This document shows, one piece after another, positions 25,259 through 33,381 of a stretch of 64,000 nt of DNA (positions within the stretch are counted from its first letter, which is position 1; every line of letters starts with the position of its first letter). The DNA lies in the NCBI RefSeq assembly GCF_030814015.1, contig NZ_JAUSUL010000002.1, positions 930,001 to 994,000 of the forward strand, given 5' to 3'. The notes beneath the pieces are model-generated. The model saw only the letters and a program-made list of their open reading frames with translations, was not told the origin of the DNA and did no database searches. A program made the translations under genes and the position numbers. The DNA comes from Amorphus orientalis. GTDB lineage: Bacteria > Pseudomonadota > Alphaproteobacteria > Rhizobiales > Amorphaceae.

Positions 25259-27094
25259 TTAGCCCTTGGCGGGTTCGGAAACCGCGCTGATCGGGGTCTC
25301 GCCGGCACCGGCCACCCACGGTGTCTGCAACGCAGGTAGGGAAAGCGGCGCCAGGGCGGCGGGGCGCAGGGTTTCCTCCGGAATGCGCCACAGGCCGAAC
25401 CGGACCGCGAGCGCGCCGAGCGTCGCGGAGGCCGTGATCACCGCAAACGGAACCGCAAGCGTCAGTCCGCCCACGACCGGAGCCGCAGCGATCAGGGCGG
25501 CCGTTGAAATGCCGGCAAACCCGACGATGCCGGCAACGCCGAGCGCCGTCTGGGCCCAGAACCGGCGCAGCGCGATGAACGGCGACACGCTGTGTCCGGA
25601 TCGGCGCTGGGCGCTCCACCCGATCGTCCGGCCGAACGGAAGCCCGGCAATGAACAGCGTGTGCGCGAGCGCCGCCGTCGGCGCGAGCAGCATGAAGAAC
25701 AGGACTTCGCCCATCACGCTCACCAGAATCCGGAAGGTGCCGCCGAATGCACGGCGCGCCTCCCTGCGGCTCAGCACGTCGATGACCGTGGCGAGCTTCG
25801 GCGCGAAGATCATCGTCAGGATCGTCGCAAGCATCGCCATGCCGGTGTCCGGTCGGAACATGACGGCCGGTTCGTCGGCAAGAAACACGCGCGCCGCGGT
25901 CGTCGCCATGAAGCCGATCCATGCGGCCGACCCCAGGAACATGAGCATCGCGAGCGCCAGCTGGATGCGGCTGACGGGTGCGAGCCCCTTCATGCCGAGC
26001 AGGCGGCCGTACTGCATGTTCCCCTGGCACCAGCGAAGGTCGCGGCGGATGAATTCCAGAAGCGTCGGCGGGTTTTCCTCGTAGCTCTCGAACTCTTCCG
26101 GAATGACCCGGACCTCGTAGCCGGCGCGCCGCATCAGCACGGCCTCGACCTGGTCGTGGCTCAGGATCCAGCCACCCAGCGGCGGCCGTCCCGGCAGGGT
26201 CGGCAGGTGGCAATCGGCCATGAACGGCGCCAGACGGATGATCGCGTTGTGCCCCCAGTAGGGGCCGCAATCGGCCTGCCACCAGGCAGCGCCCATCGTA
26301 TGGGAGCGCATACCCAGCCGCATGCCGAATTGGAAGACGCGAGCGAAGAAGCTCGTCGTCGGGCTGCCCACCACCAGGCTCTGCAGGATCCCGATCTCCG
26401 GGCTGTTCTCCATGACCCGCACCAGCCGCTGGATGGCGGCCGCAGACATGAAACTGTCGGCGTCGAGCACGAGGGCGTACTGGTAGTCGGCCCCCCACCG
26501 GTCGCAGAAATCCCGGATGTTTCCGGCCTTGTAGCCCGGATTGTCGTCGCGCCGGCGATAGGTGATGCGGATCGTGTCAGCCCATCGGGCCTGAAGGGCC
26601 GCAATGGTCGTCTCTTCCGCCTCGATGACGTCGAGCCAGTTGGAGTCGCTCAGCACGAACACGTCGAACCTGTCGGCGACGCCGGCATGGGCAAGACCGT
26701 CGATCATGGCGGAAAGATTTCGAGAGACGGTTTCCACGTCCTCGTTGCGGATGCAGGACAAGAGCGCCGTCCTGTCGGAGATCGCCCTGGAGGGATCGTC
26801 CGAGGCCGCCGCCGGACAGGTGAGCTCCAGTGGCGCCCGCGAGAACCGCATCAGCACGAGACCGATCACCGCGTTCCAGAACCCGACCGCCGTGTAGGGG
26901 AGCGTCACGGCGAAGAACCCGATCATGACCAGGTCGGCTGCGTCGTAACCGTTGGGCGACAGGGTGACGGTCATCAGCGCGAGCAGCGCGAGAGCAGTCA
27001 CCGTCGTGAGCGTTGCGAATATCAGCCGGCGGCGCTTGACGCCGGGCGTCGCGCCGGTGGACATCGCATGGACATGGGACGGTGCGGAACTCAT
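25259..27094 (-). CDS. opgH: Osmoregulated periplasmic glucan glucosyltransferase OpgH (MdoH)
   Basis: This 611-residue inner-membrane processive GT2 enzyme makes the beta-1,2-linked glucan backbone of osmoregulated periplasmic glucans from UDP-glucose. Two N-terminal helices (about residues 25-90) precede the cytoplasmic catalytic domain. That domain has ALVLDADSFMSA (the DxD-type acidic motif), ILSHDQVEAVLMRRAGYE and the product-channel motif RRDLRWCQGN. A multi-helix C-terminal region (about 375-560) exports the chain. The ATG at 27094 has AGAGGAG at about 6-nt spacing; the longer open frame is not used. The usual partner opgG is not next to it. Here an FkbM methyltransferase and an esterase follow instead. 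Confidence 0.93.
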   Translation of the reverse strand: MSSAPSHVHAMSTGATPGVKRRRLIFATLTTVTALALLALMTVTLSPNGYDAADLVMIGFFAVTLPYTAVGFWNAVIGLVLMRFSRAPLELTCPAAASDDPSRAISDRTALLSCIRNEDVETVSRNLSAMIDGLAHAGVADRFDVFVLSDSNWLDVIEAEETTIAALQARWADTIRITYRRRDDNPGYKAGNIRDFCDRWGADYQYALVLDADSFMSAAAIQRLVRVMENSPEIGILQSLVVGSPTTSFFARVFQFGMRLGMRSHTMGAAWWQADCGPYWGHNAIIRLAPFMADCHLPTLPGRPPLGGWILSHDQVEAVLMRRAGYEVRVIPEEFESYEENPPTLLEFIRRDLRWCQGNMQYGRLLGMKGLAPVSRIQLALAMLMFLGSAAWIGFMATTAARVFLADEPAVMFRPDTGMAMLATILTMIFAPKLATVIDVLSRREARRAFGGTFRILVSVMGEVLFFMLLAPTAALAHTLFIAGLPFGRTIGWSAQRRSGHSVSPFIALRRFWAQTALGVAGIVGFAGISTAALIAAAPVVGGLTLAVPFAVITASATLGALAVRFGLWRIPEETLRPAALAPLSLPALQTPWVAGAGETPISAVSEPAKG

Positions 27095-27263
27095 CGACAC
27101 TCCTCTGACTGGCAGACCCGGTTTCCCGCAGTGCACCAATGACTAGAATCAGACACACAAAAGGGCCAGATGCGAAAAACGTCTTCACATCTGCGCGAAC
27201 GGCGGGCGAAGGCGTGGATGCAAGCCTTCGGCCAGGACTTCACCCGACAATCCCGACCAAGTG

Positions 27264-28253
27264 ATGACAGTGACCGACACCGCTCAAGCTCTCTGGACCG
27301 TCGCTCCCGGGCAGGCAGAACACCGCAAGGTTACGCTCGGCTCCCTGCCACCGGATCACCTGCGCATCCGCACGCTTGCCAGCGGCATCAGCCGGGGCAG
27401 CGAAGGTCTGGTCTTCCGCGGCGAGGTTCCCGAGGGCGAGTTCGAGCGGATGCGCGCCCCGTTCCAGGAAGGCGATTTCCCGTTCCCGGTGAAGTACGGC
27501 TACGCCGCCGTCGGGACCGTAGAAACCGGCCCGGACCATCTCATCGGCCAGCGGATGTTTGCGCTCCACCCCCATCAGGACGTCTTCGACATTCCGGCCG
27601 AGGCCGCGATTCCGGTTCCCGACGCCGTGCCAACCGAGCGGGCCGTGCTGGCGGCGAACATGGAAACGGCGCTGAACGGCGTCTGGGACGGCGGCGTTGC
27701 GCCTGGGGACTCGGTTGCCGTGGTCGGCGGCGGAGTGGTCGGGCTGCTTGTCGCCTATCTCGCAGCGCGCACGCCGGGCACGGACGTCACGGTTCTCGAC
27801 ATCAACCCGGCCCGGGCCGACATCGTCGCCCGGATCGGCGCGCGCTATTCCCATCCGAGCGACTATGACGGCGAACACGATCTCGTGTTCCACACCAGCG
27901 CCTCCGGCACCGGTTTCGATTTCGCGCTTCGGATCGCCGGCTTCGAAGCGACGGTGGTGGAATTGAGCTGGTACGGGACGAAACCTGTGCTCGCCTCGTT
28001 CGGCGGGGTGTTCCACAGCCGTCGGCTGACGATCCGCTCCAGCCAGGTCGGACAGGTTGCTCCTTCCCACCGCGCGCGCTGGAGCCATCGACGGCGCCTG
28101 GCGAAGGCCCTCGACCTGCTCTCCGACCCCGTCCTCGACGGGTTCATCGAACCGGCCGTGCCGTTCGCCGAGGTGCCCGACCGGCTGGTGGAGATTTTTT
28201 CCGCCGCCAGTGGTCTGCTCTGCCCTGTGATCCGTTATCCAAGCAGTTCGTGA
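27264..28253 (+). CDS. Zinc-less MDR dehydrogenase (BchC-like), first gene of the pterin/flavin-like cluster
   Basis: The 329-residue medium-chain dehydrogenase/reductase has a GroES-like N-terminal domain and a Rossmann domain with VAVVGGGVVGLLVAYLAA near residue 155. The catalytic-zinc ligands of alcohol dehydrogenases are absent. The only Cys is near the C-terminus, and the GHE motif is replaced by KYGYAAVG. The segment SRGSEGLVFRGEVP with APFQEGDFPFPVKYGY resembles BchC-type dehydrogenases. The true reaction is unknown; an NAD(P)-dependent oxidation of a sugar- or pterin-linked alcohol is conceivable. GTG at 27261 is an alternative start. The next gene begins at or just after its stop, so they are one operon. 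Confidence 0.87.
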   Translation: MTVTDTAQALWTVAPGQAEHRKVTLGSLPPDHLRIRTLASGISRGSEGLVFRGEVPEGEFERMRAPFQEGDFPFPVKYGYAAVGTVETGPDHLIGQRMFALHPHQDVFDIPAEAAIPVPDAVPTERAVLAANMETALNGVWDGGVAPGDSVAVVGGGVVGLLVAYLAARTPGTDVTVLDINPARADIVARIGARYSHPSDYDGEHDLVFHTSASGTGFDFALRIAGFEATVVELSWYGTKPVLASFGGVFHSRRLTIRSSQVGQVAPSHRARWSHRRRLAKALDLLSDPVLDGFIEPAVPFAEVPDRLVEIFSAASGLLCPVIRYPSSS

Positions 28254-28282
28254 TTCCGCCCCAACAAGACCGGGAGTTTGCC

Positions 28283-28687
28283 GTGCACGCCGTCGAAGTC
28301 CGCGACCACATCATGATCGCCCATTCCTTCCGGGGCGAGGTCTTCGGCCCGGCGCAGGCCCTGCACGGTGCCACCTTCGTCGTCGACGTTGCGTTCTTTT
28401 CCGAGCGGCTGGACGCCAACGGGATCGTGGTGGACATCGGCCGGGCCCACGAAACGCTGAAGACGACGCTTGCGCCGCTCAACTACCGCAATCTCGACGA
28501 TGTGCCCGACTTCGCCGGCAAAAACACCACCACCGAGTTCCTGACCCGGCACATTTTCGACGAGATGGCGGCTGCCGTCCGCGCCGGTCATCTCGGCCGG
28601 CCCGCGGGCGAGATCGCGTCCATCCGGGTCACCATCTCCGAGTCCCATGTGGCGCGCGCCTGGTACGAGGCGCCGGTCACGTCGTGA
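28283..28687 (+). CDS. PTPS/QueD-like protein lacking the usual catalytic residues
   Basis: The 134-residue T-fold protein belongs to the 6-pyruvoyltetrahydropterin/6-carboxytetrahydropterin synthase superfamily. Recognisable parts are the first zinc-ligand region (MIAHSFRG), LHGATFVVDVAF in place of the LHGHNY motif, VDIGRAHETLK, a NLDDVPDF-type segment and the pterin-anchoring Glu in ISESHVARAWYE. The catalytic Cys before LHG is missing, the second His of HGH is Ala, and the catalytic Asp-His in LDH is Asn-Tyr (LNYRNL). Normal PTPS or QueD chemistry is therefore doubtful; pterin binding may remain. I use GTG 28283 because GGGAG sits at 6-7 nt; a GTG at 28250 would overlap the upstream stop. 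Its stop overlaps the glycosyltransferase start. Confidence 0.85.
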   Translation: MHAVEVRDHIMIAHSFRGEVFGPAQALHGATFVVDVAFFSERLDANGIVVDIGRAHETLKTTLAPLNYRNLDDVPDFAGKNTTTEFLTRHIFDEMAAAVRAGHLGRPAGEIASIRVTISESHVARAWYEAPVTS

Positions 28688-29748
28688 ACCGGATCGCCTT
28701 TGCCGTCCCCGGCGATCTGAACACGGCGACCGGCGGCTACGCCTACGACCGGCGTCTCATCGCGGAGCTGGAAGCCCTCGGCCATCCCGTCGAGGTCGTC
28801 GGTCTCGGCGACGGCTTTCCGCATCCCGATGAAGGTCAGAGGGCTTTTGCTGCTGCAGCGCTCACCGGCATACCCGATCGCCGTCCGACCCTGGTCGACG
28901 GGCTCGCCCTCGGCGTGCTTCCCGACGAAGCGGCCATGCTGGCCGCCCGCGCGCCCCTGATCGCGCTGGTCCATCATCCGCTCGCCTGGGAAACCGGTCT
29001 GACACCCGCCCGCCGGCAGGCGCTGCAGGCAAGCGAGACCAGAGCTCTCGCGCGTGCCCATGCCGTCGTGACCACCAGCCGGACGACGGCCTCGACGCTG
29101 GCCGACCATTTTCAGGTATCGCCTGCCCGTCTGAGCGTCGCCGAGCCCGGCGTCGATGTAGCCACCCGGATCGACCGCGACCCGGACCCCCCTGCCCGCC
29201 TTCTTGCGGTCGGCGCGCTCGTCCCTCGCAAGGGTTATGACGTCCTCGTCGGCGCACTCGCTCGAATTCGTCACCTGGACTGGCAGCTCGATATTGTCGG
29301 CGACCCCGATCGCGATCCGGCGACCGCCAAAGACCTTTCCGACAAGGTCGCTGCTGCCGGACTGGGCGATCGCATCCGCATATCCGGACGTGTCGACGCC
29401 GCGGCGCTGGAAGCGCACTACCGGGCTGCCAACATCTTCGTCATTTCGTCCCGCTACGAAGGCTACGGAATGGTGGTGACAGAGGCGATCGCCCACGGAC
29501 TGCCGATCGTCGGCACGGCGGCGGGCGCGTTGACCGAGACCATACCGGACGCGGCGGGGCTCAAGGTTCCGCCGGACGACGAAGCGGCCCTGGCGAAGGC
29601 GCTGGAGCGCCTGATCGGCGACCCCGCGCTTCGCGGCGATCTGGCAGCCGGTACAAGGGATGCGGCCGGGCGACTGCCGAAATGGTCGGCGACCGCCAGG
29701 CATGTGAGCGATGTGATCGAAGGACTGTGCCGTGACGTTTCCAAGTGA
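28684..29748 (+). CDS. Glycosyltransferase family 4 protein
   Basis: This 354-residue GT-B enzyme transfers a sugar from a nucleotide donor. The donor-binding half has LAVGALVPRKGYDVLVGAL near residue 180 and the family EX7E motif in SRYEGYGMVVTEAIAHG near residue 260. The N-terminal half starts IAFAVPGDLNTATGGYAYDR, the usual acceptor-side glycine-rich loop. GTG at 28684 overlaps the PTPS-like stop (GTGA). There is no membrane segment. In this cluster the acceptor is plausibly a pterin or flavin-like intermediate, by analogy with cyanobacterial pterin glycosyltransferases; that is inference. Confidence 0.9.
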   Translation: MNRIAFAVPGDLNTATGGYAYDRRLIAELEALGHPVEVVGLGDGFPHPDEGQRAFAAAALTGIPDRRPTLVDGLALGVLPDEAAMLAARAPLIALVHHPLAWETGLTPARRQALQASETRALARAHAVVTTSRTTASTLADHFQVSPARLSVAEPGVDVATRIDRDPDPPARLLAVGALVPRKGYDVLVGALARIRHLDWQLDIVGDPDRDPATAKDLSDKVAAAGLGDRIRISGRVDAAALEAHYRAANIFVISSRYEGYGMVVTEAIAHGLPIVGTAAGALTETIPDAAGLKVPPDDEAALAKALERLIGDPALRGDLAAGTRDAAGRLPKWSATARHVSDVIEGLCRDVSK

Positions 29749-30529
29749 ATGGCTGAAACTGCGGGAGCCGGCCGACCTGCAGGCGCGCAACCGGGTGGTC
29801 GTCGCCCATCTGGCCGCCGACCTGTCCGGGAGGGACGGTCTCCACGCCGTCGACCTGGGCGCCGGCACCGGATCCACGGTCCGCGCGCTTTCTCCCCATC
29901 TGCCGCAAAGGATGCGGTGGACGCTCGCGGACAATGATCCGGCCCTTCTTGCCGAGGCGTCCTGGCGCTTGCCCGAGGAGCAGGTCGAAACCCGACGCGT
30001 CGACCTCGACAGGGATCTTGAGGCGGTGTTCGATCCCGTCCCGGATCTGGTGACCTGTTCCGCCCTGCTCGACCTTGTCTCAGAAGCATGGCTGGACCGC
30101 CTGGTCGAGCGGCTCGCCAGTCTCCGCATACCGTTCTATGCGGCCCTCACCTACGATGGCAGCACGACCCTGAGCCCCGGCGACCCGATCGACCCGGTGG
30201 TCGTCGACGCGATCAACCAGCATCAGCATGGCGACAAGGGCTTCGGTCCCGCGCTCGGCCCCGATGCGGGGGCGGTCGCCGTCGAAAAGCTCCGTACGGC
30301 CGGGTTCGCGGTGGAGAGCGGTCAGTCCGACTGGCTTCTCGATTCCGACGACGCGGCGCTCACGCACGCACTCGTGAACGGCTGGGCCGAGGCGGCCGGA
30401 GAGATCGGGCTTCTCGCCCCCGTCGACCTGGGCGGATGGCGACAGCGGCGGCTGGCGGCGGCGGATGCGGGCGACCTCGCCGCGCGGGTCGGACACATCG
30501 ACATTCTGGCCCGGCCGGGTGCGGCCTGA
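29732..30529 (+). CDS. Class I SAM-dependent methyltransferase
   Basis: The 265-residue protein has motif I HAVDLGAGTGSTVRAL near residue 40, an acidic end of strand 2 in WTLADNDPALLAEA, and a motif IV-like VTCSALLDLVSEAWL. The substrate-binding part (about 110-230) is not one I recognise. GTG at 29732 gives a 17-bp overlap with the end of the glycosyltransferase gene, so the four plus-strand genes from 27264 to 30529 are one operon. It converges on the RibD-reductase gene with 29 bp between. Confidence 0.86.
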   Translation: MTFPSEWLKLREPADLQARNRVVVAHLAADLSGRDGLHAVDLGAGTGSTVRALSPHLPQRMRWTLADNDPALLAEASWRLPEEQVETRRVDLDRDLEAVFDPVPDLVTCSALLDLVSEAWLDRLVERLASLRIPFYAALTYDGSTTLSPGDPIDPVVVDAINQHQHGDKGFGPALGPDAGAVAVEKLRTAGFAVESGQSDWLLDSDDAALTHALVNGWAEAAGEIGLLAPVDLGGWRQRRLAAADAGDLAARVGHIDILARPGAA

Positions 30530-30550
30530 CCGCGCTCCGCTCGTTCCCGG

Positions 30551-30566
30551 CGGAGTCCCTACTCCG
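30551..30566. terminator. Small hairpin between convergent genes
   Basis: CGGAGT (30551-30556) and ACTCCG (30561-30566) form a perfect 6-bp stem with a CCCT loop. It overlaps the stop of the RibD-like gene and lies 22 bp after the methyltransferase gene. There is no T-tract, so terminator function is only possible. Confidence 0.3.
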
Positions 30567-31350
30567 GCGAAATCGGCGCCTGTTGCCGGCGGAGATCGCA
30601 GTCGAAGACGATTTCGTCGCCGAGCCGGTGAGATGTGGTGACCGGTCGGCGCGCATCGCTCAGCGCGTCGGTTGGTGCCAGAGAGACACCGGCTGGCCCA
30701 GCCCCGATGATGACTGGCGCCACCAGAAGATGGAGCCGGTCGAGTGCATCCGCCTCCAGAAAGGCCGACACCGTGTTCGGCCCGCCTTCAACCAGCATTC
30801 GACGATATCCGAGCCCGAAAAGCACCTCCCGGATCGCCTTCGGATCGATGCGGCCCTTTCCATCTCCCGGCAACCGAACCACTTTAACGAAAGAAGGGAG
30901 ATCCAATGGGCCGGTATCCTGCGTAATAACGACGATATCGGTCGACGCGTCCGAAAACATCCGGGCGATCCGTGGGATTCGTCCGCGCGGATCGATCACC
31001 ACCCGGACCGGGCTCGGGCCATCGACCAGACGAACCGTCAACCGCGGATCGTCCGCTATCACCGTACCGACGCCGACGATCACGACATCGACCAATGCCC
31101 TGAGACGATGCAGATGGTTAAGACAGTCCGGCCCGTTAATGTATCGCGACTGTCCCGTGGACGTGGCCACACGTCCGTCGAGCGACTGCCCTAATTGTCC
31201 AATGACGAAGGGCTTGCCGGCGCCGGCCCCGATGATCGGAGCAAACAGCGACTGCCATTCCGGCGCAATCCGCCCGCCGTCGCGGGCGGCTGACAGAACC
31301 GAAGCCCAGGACCCGTCATCTGTCGGTAAAGGCGCACGGTCGGTGGTCAC
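30559..31350 (-). CDS. RibD C-terminal reductase-domain protein (RibD/DHFR-like)
   Basis: The 263-residue protein has only the NADPH-dependent pyrimidine reductase domain of RibD (RibD_C, dihydrofolate-reductase fold). It shows LGQSLDGRVATSTGQSRYI, HRLRALVDVVIVGVGTVIADDP and LVEGGPNTVSAFLEADALD. No zinc-binding deaminase domain is present. An N-terminal extension of about 60 residues is unrecognised. GTG at 31350 has GGAG at about 7 nt and is the start used; the longer open frame would overlap the divergent ribA-like gene. It is divergent from that gene by 56 bp, so the two probably share a regulatory region. Reduction of a ribosylamino-pyrimidine or pterin-like intermediate is likely. Confidence 0.88.
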   Translation of the reverse strand: MTTDRAPLPTDDGSWASVLSAARDGGRIAPEWQSLFAPIIGAGAGKPFVIGQLGQSLDGRVATSTGQSRYINGPDCLNHLHRLRALVDVVIVGVGTVIADDPRLTVRLVDGPSPVRVVIDPRGRIPRIARMFSDASTDIVVITQDTGPLDLPSFVKVVRLPGDGKGRIDPKAIREVLFGLGYRRMLVEGGPNTVSAFLEADALDRLHLLVAPVIIGAGPAGVSLAPTDALSDARRPVTTSHRLGDEIVFDCDLRRQQAPISPE

Positions 31351-31406
31351 CTGTTCACTCCGCTGTAACCGGTGATGGTGGACGAGAGTTTTTGAGGAGC
31401 ACGTTT

Positions 31407-32639
31407 TTGGCACAGCATCAACGACGCGCCCATTATGTGGAGCAATTGGACGTGACGGAGTTGAGTGGCGACATGGCCGGTGAATCCGAAACGTGGTCCG
31501 GCCATTCCAAGAAGGCAACCACCGAACTGATCCAGATCCATCGCGGCTGCGCGGACCTGCGCGCCGGCCGTCCGCTGATCGTCCGCTCGGGCTCGGACGC
31601 GGTCGCCGTGCTTGCGGTCGACGGTCTCGACCAGACCATGCTCGACACCTTCCGCCAGGATGTTGCTGCCGAACCGCCGCACCTGCTGGTCACCGATCGG
31701 CGCGCGGCCGCGATCGGACTGACCGCCTACGAAGCGACGGCGGTGTCTCTCTCGCCAAATGCGACGCCCGAGGACCTGATGACCCTTTCGGCCGGTTCCG
31801 AGGTCAAGGTGGGACACACCACCTCCCCCGGCGGGACCGCCGAAGAGGCCGCGCTGGAGATCGCCAAATGTGCGGAGCTCCTGCCGGCTCTGATCGCCGC
31901 TCCCGTCCATCCAGATGCCGCGTCGCTCGATCCGACCCCGCTCGTGGTCAATGCCGAAACCGCCCTCGACTATCGCAGGCAGGTGGCCGAAACCCTCAAG
32001 ATGGTGGCCGAAGCCCCGGTGCCGCTGCGCGGCGACATCGACAGCCGCTTCATCGTGTTCCGCGACATCATGGGCGGAACCGCGGTCGCCGTCATGGTCG
32101 GCCAGCCGGACCCGAAGCAACCGTTGCGCGTCCGGGTCCATTCCGCCTGTGCCACCGGCGACATCTTCGGCTCCCGCCGCTGCGACTGTGGTGACCAGCT
32201 CCGCCTGGCGCTTGAGCGCATCGACCAGCTCGGCGGCGGCTGCGTCGTCTATCTCGACCAGGAAGGGCGCGGCCTGGGCCTCGCCAACAAACTCCGTGCC
32301 TACAATCTGCAGGATCTCGGCCTGGATACCGTCGATGCCAACACGGCGCTTGGCTATCACGAGGACGAGCGCGACTACACCGCGGCCGGCCGGATCGTCT
32401 CCCAGCTGGGCTGGCGCCAGATCGTGCTCCTGACCAACAATCCGACGAAGATCGACGCCCTTCGCGCCGCCGGCATCGAAGTCAGTGGCCGCATTCCGGT
32501 TCTGGCTCCGGTCAATGCCGAGAACCGGCGCTATCTGGAAGCCAAGGCGGCGCGCGCCGGCCATTTCCTGGATCAGCTCGGCTCCGGCGACGGGCCGGTG
32601 GCAGCGGTCTCGTCGGTCAAGGCCGGCTCCCGCGATTAG
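31407..32639 (+). CDS. ribA: GTP cyclohydrolase II with non-catalytic RibB-like N-terminal region
   Basis: The C-terminal half (about residues 205-385) is GTP cyclohydrolase II, which opens GTP to the diaminopyrimidine used in riboflavin synthesis. The zinc ligands Cys248, Cys259 and Cys261 have the family spacing, and the catalytic LDQEGRGLGLANKLRAYNLQ and LLTNNPTKIDAL are intact. The first 200 residues recall a DHBP synthase domain (RGCADLRAGRPLIV) but lack its acidic DDEDRENEG-type catalytic loop. The start is probably TTG at 31407, preceded by GAGGAG at 7 nt. It may serve riboflavin synthesis or be the dedicated entry enzyme for the adjacent cluster. No ribB, ribE or ribH is in the window. 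Confidence 0.93.
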   Translation: MAQHQRRAHYVEQLDVTELSGDMAGESETWSGHSKKATTELIQIHRGCADLRAGRPLIVRSGSDAVAVLAVDGLDQTMLDTFRQDVAAEPPHLLVTDRRAAAIGLTAYEATAVSLSPNATPEDLMTLSAGSEVKVGHTTSPGGTAEEAALEIAKCAELLPALIAAPVHPDAASLDPTPLVVNAETALDYRRQVAETLKMVAEAPVPLRGDIDSRFIVFRDIMGGTAVAVMVGQPDPKQPLRVRVHSACATGDIFGSRRCDCGDQLRLALERIDQLGGGCVVYLDQEGRGLGLANKLRAYNLQDLGLDTVDANTALGYHEDERDYTAAGRIVSQLGWRQIVLLTNNPTKIDALRAAGIEVSGRIPVLAPVNAENRRYLEAKAARAGHFLDQLGSGDGPVAAVSSVKAGSRD

Positions 32640-32793
32640 CCGGGTCCGGCCGCCTGTGGTTTCCGCCGAATTCGTCATTGTTCCGGTTTGATTGTTACGT
32701 CTCAATCGGAGCATTGTAGGCGCCGGCGGGCCAAGGAGGTGCGACGCGGCAGACAGGTCGCACCGCACCGGCCAGATCAGGGGAGACGCCGGG

Positions 32794-33348
32794 ATGGAAA
32801 CGCACGCGCCCGTTGGCTACACGGCGACACAGCGGTGGATTCATTGGCTGACCGCGGTCATCGTCATCGCTCTGCTCGCGGCGGCGATCGCCATGAACAA
32901 CGTCGCCCCCGGCCCGCTGATGAACAATCTCTATGTTCTGCACTGGTCGCTCGGCGTGACCGTCTTTCCGCTGGTTTTGATCCGGCTTGCCATCCGGCTG
33001 CGCCGGCCGGCACCCGCGCTGCCTGAAGAGATGCCCGGCTGGCAGCGTTTTGCGGCCCACGCCAACCATGCGCTCCTCTATGCGATCCTGCTGGTCAACC
33101 CGGTGCTCGGCTACCTGACCAAGTCGGCCTTCGGCGGGCCGGTCACCTTCTTCTGGATCGTCGACTTTCCGCCGGCGATCGCCAAGAACGAGGCGCTGTT
33201 CGAGCGTCTGTCGACCGTCCACGTGATCATCGGTTTCGTCATGATCGCAGCGATCGCCGCCCATGTGGGTGCCGCGCTCTATCACGGGATCATCCGGCGC
33301 GACGGGGTCTTCTCGCGCATGACCACCGGCGCCGGACCGCTGGCCTGA
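32794..33348 (+). CDS. Cytochrome b561 family membrane protein
   Basis: The 184-residue protein has four membrane helices and the His residues of the bacterial CybB/b561 family: RWIHWLTA in helix 1, VLHWSLGV in helix 2, HANHALLY in helix 3 and HVIIGF...HVGAALYH in helix 4. These bind two b-hemes for electron transfer to or from quinone. The ATG at 32794 follows GGGAG at about 8 nt. A LysR gene starts 33 bp downstream on the same strand and formate dehydrogenase genes lie beyond. A role in respiratory electron flow is likely, but a direct link with formate oxidation is not shown. Confidence 0.9.
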   Translation: METHAPVGYTATQRWIHWLTAVIVIALLAAAIAMNNVAPGPLMNNLYVLHWSLGVTVFPLVLIRLAIRLRRPAPALPEEMPGWQRFAAHANHALLYAILLVNPVLGYLTKSAFGGPVTFFWIVDFPPAIAKNEALFERLSTVHVIIGFVMIAAIAAHVGAALYHGIIRRDGVFSRMTTGAGPLA

Positions 33349-33381
33349 GGGAAGCGGCGACTCGGGTTCGAAGAGGCCACC

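Noticed and set aside
30559-31350. Bifunctional RibD deaminase/reductase
   Set aside because: There is no His-Ala-Glu and PCxxC deaminase motif; only the reductase domain is present.
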